From contig NZ_QLIX01000025.1 in the NCBI RefSeq assembly GCF_003258945.1, positions 29,237-70,730 of the forward strand: a stretch of DNA of 41,494 bases, read 5' to 3'. This DNA comes from Roseicella frigidaeris. Its GTDB lineage: Bacteria > Pseudomonadota > Alphaproteobacteria > Acetobacterales > Acetobacteraceae. The notes beneath the pieces were generated by a model. That model saw only the letters and a program-made list of their open reading frames with translations, had not been told where the DNA came from and searched no databases. Made by a program: the position numbers and the translations under genes. Position 1 is the first letter of the stretch; every line of letters starts with the position of its first letter. Shown here piece by piece: positions 1 through 6,379 of this stretch.

Positions 1-180
1 GGCCAGGTGGTGACGCGGACCATGCTGCTGGAAGGGGTGTGGGATTTCCATTTCGATCCCAAGACCAGCGTGGTGGAGACCCATATCTCGCGGCTGCGCG
101 CCAAGCTCGACCGCGAGGGGGCGCCGCCGCTGATCCACACCATGCGCGGCGCCGGCTACTGCCTCCGTGCCCCCGACTGA
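1..180 (+). CDS. OmpR-family response regulator, C-terminal end (partial)
   Basis: The window opens inside this gene, so only the last 59 residues are visible. They form the end of a winged-helix DNA-binding domain of the OmpR/PhoB class: a recognition-helix segment VVETHISRLRAKLD followed by the wing HTMRGAGYCLR, which is the family's typical C-terminus (usually I-T-V-R-G-x-G-Y). The receiver domain lies outside the window. The sensor kinase gene starts inside its 3' end (14-base overlap), so the two form a translationally coupled two-component pair. The signal sensed and the target genes cannot be read from this fragment. The family call is firm; a specific name is not possible. Confidence 0.9.
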   Translation, partial: GQVVTRTMLLEGVWDFHFDPKTSVVETHISRLRAKLDREGAPPLIHTMRGAGYCLRAPD

Positions 181-1612
181 GGGCGTGGCCCAGGCGCGGG
201 AGGACCTGTCGCGGGAGGACCGGTCGCGGGAGGACCGGCCGCGCTGGTGGGGCAGCACCGCCTTCCGCATCACCCTGCTGCACCTGGTGCTCACCCTCAT
301 CGGCACGCTCGCCCTCTCGGGCGTTGCCTGGTGGGCGAGCACCGGCTTCGCGCTGCGCCAGCTGGCGCAGGATGTGGAGCGGGATTCCGGCCTGTTGCAG
401 CAGGCGGTGCGGCTCGGCGGGCCGCGCTCCGCCGCGCTCTCGATCGAGGCGCGGCTCGCCGCCGACCGCAACGGCACGCAATACTACCTGCTGGCGGCCC
501 CCGACGGGACGCGGCTGGCCGGCAACCTGGCCAGCGCGCCGCTGGCGCCGGGCTGGCGGCAGCTCCGCCTCGCCGGGGCGGAGGAGCGGGCCGGAGCGGA
601 GCTGCTCGCCCTCGGCACCGCCCTGCCGGGCGGCGGCGTCCTCGTCGTCGGCCGCGACATCGCGCCGGTGCGCCAGCTCGAGGGCTTCCTGCTCTCCGCC
701 GCCGGCTGGGTGGGCGGGGCGGCGCTGCTGCTCGGCCTCGGCGGCGGGCTGCTGATCGGCCGCGGCGTCACCCGCCGGGCGGCGGCGATGGGGCTGGCGC
801 TGGCGCGGGTGGAGGCGGGGGAGATCGGCCACCGCCTGCCGGTGCGCCGGGGCGGCGACGAGTTCGACCGCCTGGCCCGGCGCATCAACACCGCGCTCGA
901 CCGGGTGCAGGGGCTGATGCAGGCGCTGCGGCAGGTGACGGACGACATCGCGCACGATCTGCGCACGCCGTTGAACCGGTTGCGGCAGCGGCTGGAAGAG
1001 GCGCTGCGCACGGCTGCGGGGGAGGCGGAGTGGCGGGCGGCGACCGAGGGGGCGATCCTCGATTGCGAGAAGCTGCTCGACATCTTCGCCGCCCTGCTGC
1101 GCATCGCCCAGGCCGAGAGCGGCGCCCGCCGCGCCGGCTTCGCCCGCTTCGACCTTTCCGAGGTCGCCGGCACGGTCGCCGAGGTGCATGCGCCGGCGGC
1201 CGAGGAGCGCGGCCAGCGGCTGGAGACGGCGATCGCGCCCGGCCTCGCCATGCTCGGGGACAGCGATTTGGTAACGCAGATGCTGTCCAATCTCCTCGAC
1301 AACGCCGTCAAGCACGGGCGGCCGGGCGGGCGGATCGGGCTCCGTCTGGCGCCCGCTCCCGCCGGGGGCGCGGTGCTGGTGGTGGAGGATGACGGGCCGG
1401 GCATTCCGGCCGAGGCGCGGGGGGCGGTGCTGCATCGGTTCCACCGCCTGGATGCGGCGCGCGCCACGCCCGGCACCGGGCTCGGCCTGGCGCTGGTCAA
1501 GGCGGTGGCGGAGCTGCACGGCATCGGGCTCAAGCTCGGCGATGCACGGCCCGGTCTGCGGGTGACGCTGGCGATTCCCGGCCTGGCCCCGGAGCGGGAG
1601 GGGGCGGCATGA
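167..1612 (+). CDS. Two-component sensor histidine kinase (HAMP-HisKA-HATPase)
   Basis: Inner-membrane sensor kinase of 481 residues that should phosphorylate the regulator encoded just upstream. A charged cytoplasmic head (1-33) is followed by TM1 (about 34-56), a periplasmic sensor of about 110 residues with no domain I recognise, TM2 (about 173-199) and HAMP. The HisKA box HDLRTPL carries phospho-acceptor His263; the N-box NLLDNAVKHG (Asn379), the G1 box DDGPGIP (about 407) and G2 GTGLGLALV complete a full ATPase domain. The overall form resembles QseC/TctE-like OmpR-partner kinases. The start is GTG at 167, overlapping the regulator by 14 bases; GTG at 185 is an alternative. The head contains three 15-base tandem repeats (see repeat at 196). 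The 3' end overlaps a small ORF by ATGA. Confidence 0.93.
   Translation: MPPTEGVAQAREDLSREDRSREDRPRWWGSTAFRITLLHLVLTLIGTLALSGVAWWASTGFALRQLAQDVERDSGLLQQAVRLGGPRSAALSIEARLAADRNGTQYYLLAAPDGTRLAGNLASAPLAPGWRQLRLAGAEERAGAELLALGTALPGGGVLVVGRDIAPVRQLEGFLLSAAGWVGGAALLLGLGGGLLIGRGVTRRAAAMGLALARVEAGEIGHRLPVRRGGDEFDRLARRINTALDRVQGLMQALRQVTDDIAHDLRTPLNRLRQRLEEALRTAAGEAEWRAATEGAILDCEKLLDIFAALLRIAQAESGARRAGFARFDLSEVAGTVAEVHAPAAEERGQRLETAIAPGLAMLGDSDLVTQMLSNLLDNAVKHGRPGGRIGLRLAPAPAGGAVLVVEDDGPGIPAEARGAVLHRFHRLDAARATPGTGLGLALVKAVAELHGIGLKLGDARPGLRVTLAIPGLAPEREGAA
196..240 (+). repeat. Three tandem 15-bp repeats in the kinase 5' coding region
   Basis: Three copies of gcgggaggaccggtc (196-210, 211-225, 226-240) differ from each other at one or two positions. 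They encode repeated Arg-Glu-Asp units in the cytoplasmic head of the kinase. Each copy contains a Shine-Dalgarno-like GGGAGGA core. Confidence 0.85.
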
Positions 1613-2001
1613 CGGGATGGTGGTGGCGTGGCGGCGTGCTGGCCGTTGGGCTGCTCGGCCTGCCCGTGGCGGGCCAGACGCAGGGCTGGCCGTTGCGACC
1701 TCGCTCCCGGACCCGCCGCCCCTGTCCCTGCCCATGTCGGGAGCGGCGCCGGGCTGGGCCGCCTGGGCCCTGCCGTCACGGCCGTCCCGGGCGGCGGCCG
1801 AGCCGCGACTGCGCCGGGCCGCGGCGCCCCGGCGGCCTCCCCCCGACAATGGCGGAGGGAGCATCGGCCGATCGGAGCCTCGGTGCGGTGAAGGCCCGGC
1901 TGGCCGAGCGGGAGCCGTGGCCGCAGGCGATGCAGCGGGACCTCGCGGAGGATCGGCGGCTGGTCGAGGATTGGCGCGGGGCGCGGCGCGCAACCCGTTG
2001 A
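1609..2001 (+). CDS. Small hypothetical exported protein, possibly frameshifted
   Basis: A 130-codon ORF begins in the ATGA overlap with the kinase stop, so it would be translationally coupled to the two-component genes. I do not recognise it. The first 25 residues look like a signal peptide: a Trp/Arg start, then VLAVGLLGLPVAG. The last 40 residues (SLGAVKARLAE to the end) form a plausible charged helix. Between about 1685 and 1855 the third-position GC signal moves to another frame, where the translation is Pro/Ala-rich, and then returns. That pattern suggests two compensating indels, either real decay or sequence error. If intact it would be a small periplasmic accessory protein. Existence as a gene is uncertain. 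Confidence 0.4.
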   Translation: MTGWWWRGGVLAVGLLGLPVAGQTQGWPLRPRSRTRRPCPCPCRERRRAGPPGPCRHGRPGRRPSRDCAGPRRPGGLPPTMAEGASADRSLGAVKARLAEREPWPQAMQRDLAEDRRLVEDWRGARRATR

Positions 2002-2014
2002 AGCGGGTGCGGAA

Positions 2015-2091
2015 TGGTCGGAGCGGCGGGATTTGAACCCACGACCCCCAGTCCCCCAGACTGATGCGCTACCAGGCTGCGCTACGCTCCG
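2015..2091 (-). tRNA. tRNA-Pro (anticodon GGG)
   Basis: Read on the minus strand, a complete cloverleaf is visible: acceptor CGGAGCG pairing with CGCTCCG, D-arm with AGCCTGGTA, anticodon stem TCAGT/ACTGG with loop CTGGGGG giving anticodon GGG, T-arm GTGGG-TTCAAAT-CCCGC, discriminator A and an encoded CCA (positions 2015-2017). Length is 77 nt including CCA. It reads proline codons CCC and CCU. It sits between the two-component genes and the acyl-CoA ligase, with no phage or island signature beside it. Confidence 0.97.
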
Positions 2092-2142
2092 ACGCCGGGC
2101 GGATTAGCACCGGCGGCGCCGCGCCGCCAGCCCCCCGCTGCA

Positions 2143-3771
2143 TTACGCCTCCTGGGCCTGCCGCCGCAGCACGTGCTTCTGGATCTTGCCGGTCGAGGTG
2201 CGCGGCAGTTCGGCGAAGAGAATCCGCTTCGGCGCCTTGAAGCCGGCCATCAGCCCGCGGCAATGCGCGATCAGCTCCGCCTCGGTGGCGCTGGCGCCGG
2301 GCCGCAGCTCGACGAAGGCGCAGGGCACCTCGCCCCATTTGTCGTCCGGCCGCGCCACCACCGCCGCCAGCATCACCGCCGGGTGCTTGTAGAGCGCATC
2401 CTCCACCTCGATGGAGGAGATGTTCTCGCCGCCCGAGATGATGATGTCCTTGGAGCGGTCCTTGAGCTGGATGTAGCCGTCCGGGTAGCGCACGGCGAGG
2501 TCGCCGGTATGGAACCAGCCGCCGGCGAAGGCCTTCGCCGTCGCCTCGGGGTCCTTGAGATAGCCCTTCATGACGACGTTGCCGCGCATCATCACCTCGC
2601 CCAGCGTCACGCCATCGGCGGGGACGGGCTCCAGGCTGTCGGGGTCGAGCACGGCGAGGGATTCGAGCGCCTGGTAGCGCACGCCCTGGCGCGCCATCAG
2701 CTTCGCCTGCTCCGGCGCCGGCAGCGCGTCCCAGGCGGTGTTCCACTCGTTCACCACCGCCGGGCCGTAGCATTCCGTCAGGCCATAGACATGCAGCACC
2801 CCGAAGCCGGCCTCGCGCATGGCGGCCAGCACCGCCTCGGGCGGCGGCGCCCCGGCGACGACGAACTGCACCCGGTGGGGCAGCGGCCGCTTCTGCGCCG
2901 CCGGCGTGTCCAGCAGCGTCGCCATCACCACCGGCGCGCCGCACAGATGCGTCACGCCATGCTCGGCCATCAGCGCCCACATCGCCGGGCCGCGCACGGC
3001 GCGCAGGCAGACATGGGTGCCGGCGACGGCGGTGACGGTCCAGGGGAAGCACCAGCCGTTGCAGTGGAACATCGGCAGGGTCCAGAGATAGACCGGATGC
3101 CGCGCCATGCTGGCCGAGAGCACGTTGCCGGTGGCGAGAAGCTGCGCCCCGCGATGGTGGTAGACCACGCCCTTCGGCTTGCCGGTGGTGCCGGAGGTGT
3201 AGTTGAGGGTGATGGCGTCCCATTCGTCGCGCGGCGGCTGCCAGGCGAAACCGGGATCGCCCTCCGCCAGCAGCGCCTCGTAATCGAGGCCGCCCATGCC
3301 GTTGGCCCGGGCCTCCGGCGCGGCCTCGGGATCGTCCACCTCGATGACCAGGGGCTTCGCCGTGCATTGGGTGAGGGCGAGGCGCAGCAGCGGCACCAAC
3401 TCGCGGTCGACGAGGATCGCCTTCGCCTCGCCATGGTCGAGGATATAGGCGATGGTCGCGGCGTCGAGCCTCGTGTTCAGCGTGTTCAACACCGCCCCGG
3501 CCATCGGCACGCCGTAATGGCATTCCAGCATCTCGGGGATGTTCGGCAGCAGCGCCGCCACCGTGTCGCCGCGGCCGATCCCGCGCCCGGCGAGCGCCGA
3601 GGCCAAGCGCACGCAGCGGTCCCGCAACTCGCGGTAATTCCGCCGCAGCGCGCCATGCACCACCGCGCACTGCTCCGGGAAGACCGCGGCGGCCCGCTCG
3701 AGGAAGAGCAGCGGCGTCAGCGGCTGGTGGTTCGCGGGATTGCGGGCGAGCCCGGTCTCGAAATCGGCCAT
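2143..3771 (-). CDS. AMP-forming fatty/organic acid-CoA ligase
   Basis: Adenylate-forming enzyme of 542 residues that activates a carboxylic acid with ATP and CoA. The phosphate-binding loop YTSGTTGKPKG lies at about 191-201; the hinge region reads GWFHTGDLA with D-RSKDIIISGGENIS following; the C-terminal catalytic Lys is in PRTSTGKI near residue 529. Length is normal for the family. It resembles the medium/long-chain and methylthioalkanoate ligase branch, but the substrate cannot be read from sequence. I chose ATG 3771 (MADFETGL) rather than the upstream in-frame start at 3843, because the latter would run into the neighbouring gene. It lies 10 bases downstream of the enoyl-CoA hydratase-like gene, so the pair is an operon for acyl-CoA metabolism. 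Confidence 0.92.
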   Translation of the reverse strand: MADFETGLARNPANHQPLTPLLFLERAAAVFPEQCAVVHGALRRNYRELRDRCVRLASALAGRGIGRGDTVAALLPNIPEMLECHYGVPMAGAVLNTLNTRLDAATIAYILDHGEAKAILVDRELVPLLRLALTQCTAKPLVIEVDDPEAAPEARANGMGGLDYEALLAEGDPGFAWQPPRDEWDAITLNYTSGTTGKPKGVVYHHRGAQLLATGNVLSASMARHPVYLWTLPMFHCNGWCFPWTVTAVAGTHVCLRAVRGPAMWALMAEHGVTHLCGAPVVMATLLDTPAAQKRPLPHRVQFVVAGAPPPEAVLAAMREAGFGVLHVYGLTECYGPAVVNEWNTAWDALPAPEQAKLMARQGVRYQALESLAVLDPDSLEPVPADGVTLGEVMMRGNVVMKGYLKDPEATAKAFAGGWFHTGDLAVRYPDGYIQLKDRSKDIIISGGENISSIEVEDALYKHPAVMLAAVVARPDDKWGEVPCAFVELRPGASATEAELIAHCRGLMAGFKAPKRILFAELPRTSTGKIQKHVLRRQAQEA

Positions 3772-3781
3772 GGGGAGCGTC

Positions 3782-4603
3782 CTACCGATGCCGCCATTCC
3801 GGCGCGCGCTTGCCGAGGAAGGCGCCGATCCCCTCGGCGGCATCCTCGGCCAGCAGGTTCTCTACCATGATCGTACCGGCCTCGGCATAGGCCTCGGCCA
3901 GGGGCAGCGTCGCCTGGCGGTGGAAGCCGCGCTTGCCGAGGCGGAGCGCGACGGCCGAGCGGGCGGCGACGCGCCGGGCGAGGTCGAGCGCGGCCGGCAG
4001 GGCCTCGCCGCGCGGCACCAGGCGGTTGACCAGGCCCATGCGGTGCGCCTCGGCGGCCGGGACCATCTCGCCGAGCAGCAGCATCTCCATCGCCGCCTTC
4101 CGCGGCACGGCGCGGGCGAGGGCGACGCCGGGGGTGGTGCAGAACAGGCCGATATCGACGCCGGGAGTGCAGAACTTCGCGCTCTCGGCGGCGACGACGA
4201 GGTCGCAGCTCGCGGCGAGCTGGCAGCCGGCGGCGGTGGCGATGCCCTCGACGGCGGCGATCGCCGGCTGCGGCAGGCCGACCACCGCCTGCATCACCCG
4301 GTTGCAGGCGGCCATGGTGTCCTCGAAGAAGCCGCGGCCGGCATCGGCATCGCCGCGATGCGCGGTGATCTCCTTGAGGTCGTGCCCGGCCGAGAAGGCG
4401 GGTCCCTCGGCGGCGATGACGAGGCAGCGGATGCGGTCATCCGCGGCGATGCCGTCGAGCGCCGCCTGCAACGCCGCGAGCATGGCGCGGGAGAGGCTGT
4501 TGCGGGCGGCGGGACGGTTCAGGGTGAGCAGGGCGACCGGGCCCTGATCCTCGCGCAGCACCATGGCCTCGTTGGCTGCCGCGGCGGCGTGGTGGCTGGA
4601 CAT
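3782..4603 (-). CDS. Enoyl-CoA hydratase/isomerase-family protein (ECHDC3-like)
   Basis: Crotonase-fold protein of 273 residues. The oxyanion-hole segment FSAGHDLKE (70-78) and the glycine-rich GIATAAGCQLA (120-130) are present, and the stretch CTTPGVALARAVPRKAAMEM is characteristic of the ECHDC3 subfamily. Both residues equivalent to the catalytic glutamates of classical hydratase are replaced: Gln128 in GCQLA, where GCELA is usual, and Gly148 in TPGV, where QPE is usual. Hydration activity is therefore doubtful; an isomerase, thioesterase-like or binding role is possible. The start at 4603 (MSSHH) is chosen for the GGAGAGGG ribosome site four bases upstream. A perfect 10-bp hairpin overlaps that site. 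It is the first gene of the unit with the acyl-CoA ligase. Confidence 0.9.
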   Translation of the reverse strand: MSSHHAAAAANEAMVLREDQGPVALLTLNRPAARNSLSRAMLAALQAALDGIAADDRIRCLVIAAEGPAFSAGHDLKEITAHRGDADAGRGFFEDTMAACNRVMQAVVGLPQPAIAAVEGIATAAGCQLAASCDLVVAAESAKFCTPGVDIGLFCTTPGVALARAVPRKAAMEMLLLGEMVPAAEAHRMGLVNRLVPRGEALPAALDLARRVAARSAVALRLGKRGFHRQATLPLAEAYAEAGTIMVENLLAEDAAEGIGAFLGKRAPEWRHR

Positions 4604-4607
4604 CGGC

Positions 4608-4637
4608 CCTCTCCCCCTCTCCTCGTCGGGGGAGAGG
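4608..4637 (-). promoter_or_regulatory. Hairpin covering the ribosome site of the hydratase-like gene
   Basis: On the minus strand CCTCTCCCCC (4637-4628) pairs perfectly over 10 bp with GGGGGAGAGG (4617-4608), with a 10-base loop. The second arm is the Shine-Dalgarno region of the gene starting at 4603. In mRNA this would hide the ribosome site. The element could also be a common intergenic inverted repeat of GC-rich bacteria; the regulatory role is inference. Confidence 0.5.
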
Positions 4638-4679
4638 TAAGGCGGCAGGGTGCCGGGAGGCAATGGCGGCCGCCGGCCG

Positions 4680-5870
4680 TCAGGCCGGGGCCGGGCCGTG
4701 CTGCCGGTAGAGCGCCTCGGCGAGCGCCTTCAGCGCCGCATCCGCCCGCTCGCCGCCGATATTCGTCGCCATGACCATGGCGAAGTCGTGCCGTGGCTGC
4801 AGCATGACGAGCGCGAGGTTGAGGGTGTTGGAGCCGGCATGCTGCAGGAAGGGCTCGCGCGACCAGGGCTGGGCGAGCCGCCCCCAGCCGAGCGCGTAGC
4901 CGCCCGTCGCCGGCGTCCCGGGCGCCGCATCCGGCCGCGGCGGCAGGTCGATGACCGGCCGGTGCAGCAGCCGCAGCGTCTCCGGCGTCACCAGGGGCGG
5001 GCCGCGGCGGCCCTCGGCGGCGTGCCAGGCCGCCCAGGCGGCGAAATCGAGGATCGAGAGATGCACCGTCCCGGCCGGGCCGATGACCAGCGGATTGTCG
5101 CTATTGGGCCCGGCCAGCATCGGCTCGGGCGCCGCCTCCTGCCGCCAGCGATGGCCGAGCGGCGCATCCACCCGGCCGAGCCGCGCCGCCGGGCCGAAGC
5201 CGGCCGTGGCGAGGCCGAGGGGGTCGAAGATCCGCTCGGCGACCAGCTCCTCCCAACTCCGGCCGGTCGCGCGTTCGGCGATGGCGCCGGCCATGACGTA
5301 GCCGAGATTGGAATAGGCGAAGCGGCTGCCGGGCGGGGCGGCGAGGGGCTGCCGGCCCCAGGCCTGCACCAGCCAGTGCCGCAGCGAATCGAGATTGCCC
5401 GGCTGCAGGTAGGATTGCCCGAGCAGGCGCTCGAAGACCTCGTTGTCGGAGGGCAGGCCACTGGTATGCGAGAGGAGCTGGGTCAGCGTCACCCCGGCGA
5501 GGCCGGGATCCATGCCGGCGGCGAGGTCGGGCAGGCCTTCGCCCAAGGTGGTGTCCCAGCGCAGCCGGCCCTGCTCGACGAGCATGGCCAGCAGCAGCGA
5601 GGTCATCGCCTTGGTGTCCGAGCCGATATGGAAGGCGTCGTCCAGGCGGACCGGCGCCTCGCGGCCCCAGCAGCGGGTGCCGACCGCGCCGGCGCCGAGC
5701 AGCTTGCCCTCCCGCACCAGGGCGGCGGCGAGGGCGGGCAGCCGGTATTCCGCCAGCATCGGCGCGAGGAGCGGATCGAGGCTCGCCGCGCCCTCCGGCA
5801 GCGCGACGGCTGGCCCGGCCGCGGCGAGGGTGAGGGCGCTGGCCCATCCCAGCAGGTGTCGGCGGCGCAT
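4680..5870 (-). CDS. Serine hydrolase, beta-lactamase/class C PBP fold, exported
   Basis: A 396-residue protein of the Beta-lactamase (PF00144) family, which includes class C beta-lactamases, D-aminopeptidases and esterases. The three active-site motifs are in order: S84-D-T-K87 (SxxK), Y186-S-N188 (YxN) and H344-A-G346 (the K/HxG box). The N-terminus has an RRR pair and a hydrophobic run with cleavage probably after AVA (about residue 23), so it is exported, possibly by Tat. HTSGLPSDNE is typical of the esterase/EstB branch. His in the third motif argues against a true beta-lactamase, so the likely role is a periplasmic esterase or peptidase of unknown substrate. It stands alone between two operons of the same strand. 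Confidence 0.88.
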   Translation of the reverse strand: MRRRHLLGWASALTLAAAGPAVALPEGAASLDPLLAPMLAEYRLPALAAALVREGKLLGAGAVGTRCWGREAPVRLDDAFHIGSDTKAMTSLLLAMLVEQGRLRWDTTLGEGLPDLAAGMDPGLAGVTLTQLLSHTSGLPSDNEVFERLLGQSYLQPGNLDSLRHWLVQAWGRQPLAAPPGSRFAYSNLGYVMAGAIAERATGRSWEELVAERIFDPLGLATAGFGPAARLGRVDAPLGHRWRQEAAPEPMLAGPNSDNPLVIGPAGTVHLSILDFAAWAAWHAAEGRRGPPLVTPETLRLLHRPVIDLPPRPDAAPGTPATGGYALGWGRLAQPWSREPFLQHAGSNTLNLALVMLQPRHDFAMVMATNIGGERADAALKALAEALYRQHGPAPA

Positions 5871-5879
5871 GGCGAGGGT

Positions 5880-5935
5880 CCTTCCGCGGCTGCGGCGATG
5901 GTGCCGCGGCCGGGGCCGCCATGGCCAGCGGAAGG
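5880..5935 (-). promoter_or_regulatory. Long inverted repeat pairing with the hydrolase ribosome site
   Basis: On the minus strand CCTTCCGC (5935-5928) is the exact complement of GCGGAAGG (5887-5880). The second arm contains GGAAGG, the only Shine-Dalgarno-like sequence before the start at 5870 (spacing 9). The 40-base segment between the arms is itself GC-rich and self-complementary. It may be a 5' UTR structure; low certainty. Confidence 0.3.
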
Positions 5936-5944
5936 AGGATGGGC

Positions 5945-5967
5945 GGCGGCCCGGGGCGCGGGCCGCC
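5945..5967 (-). terminator. Candidate terminator hairpin after the thiolase/DUF35 unit
   Basis: GGCGGCCC and GGGCCGCC form a perfect 8-bp stem with a 7-base loop, 8 bases beyond the DUF35 stop codon. There is no T tract, so termination strength is unclear. Confidence 0.4.
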
Positions 5968-5975
5968 GGCCCCGG

Positions 5976-6374
5976 TCAGGCGGGGGTGAACATCGTCGCC
6001 GGCGGCGAGTCGCCCTGGGTCGGCTTGAAGACCACCTTCACCTTCTGGCCGATCTTCAGGCTGTCGAGGTCGCAATCGACGATGTTGGTGAAGACGCGCA
6101 CGCCCTCATCCAGCTCGACATAGGCGACGCAATAGGGCTCCTTCGTCCGCATCACCGTGTAGGTGTAGATGGTGCCGGTGCCCTTGGCCTCCACCAGCTC
6201 GACATTGTTCGAGAGGGTGAAGGGGGAGCAGCCGCGCGGATACCAGAAATGCTTGTTGGTGTCCTTGCAGAGCCCGATCAGCAGCCGGCCTTCGCGCGCG
6301 GCGTCGAAATAGGGCTTGTTGGTCGGGTCCACCTGGATGGCGGGAAGCTGGCGGTTGGAAGCGGGCGTCGCCAT
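5976..6374 (-). CDS. DUF35 / OB-fold acyl-CoA-binding partner protein
   Basis: A 132-residue protein of the DUF35 (ChsH2/ACAC-like) family: an N-terminal helical and zinc-ribbon part followed by an OB fold (G-T-I-Y-T-Y-T-V then V-R-V-F-T-N-I-V). In the family these small proteins pair with thiolase-like enzymes, hydratases or aldolases that act on CoA thioesters. The zinc ribbon is degenerate. Of the usual four cysteines only two remain (in LCKD and RGCSP); the partners are Thr and Phe, so zinc is probably not bound. It begins five bases after the thiolase-like gene and is surely cotranscribed with it. ATG 6374 gives the normal family start. Confidence 0.88.
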   Translation of the reverse strand: MATPASNRQLPAIQVDPTNKPYFDAAREGRLLIGLCKDTNKHFWYPRGCSPFTLSNNVELVEAKGTGTIYTYTVMRTKEPYCVAYVELDEGVRVFTNIVDCDLDSLKIGQKVKVVFKPTQGDSPPATMFTPA

Positions 6375-6379
6375 GGTGA

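Noticed and set aside
2015-2091. tRNA-Pro as an attachment site of an integrated element
   Set aside because: No integrase, direct repeat of the tRNA end, or compositional change is seen on either side.
4680-5870. True class C beta-lactamase
   Set aside because: The third motif is His-Ala-Gly rather than Lys-Thr-Gly, and there is no adjacent AmpR-type regulator; an esterase/peptidase role is more likely.
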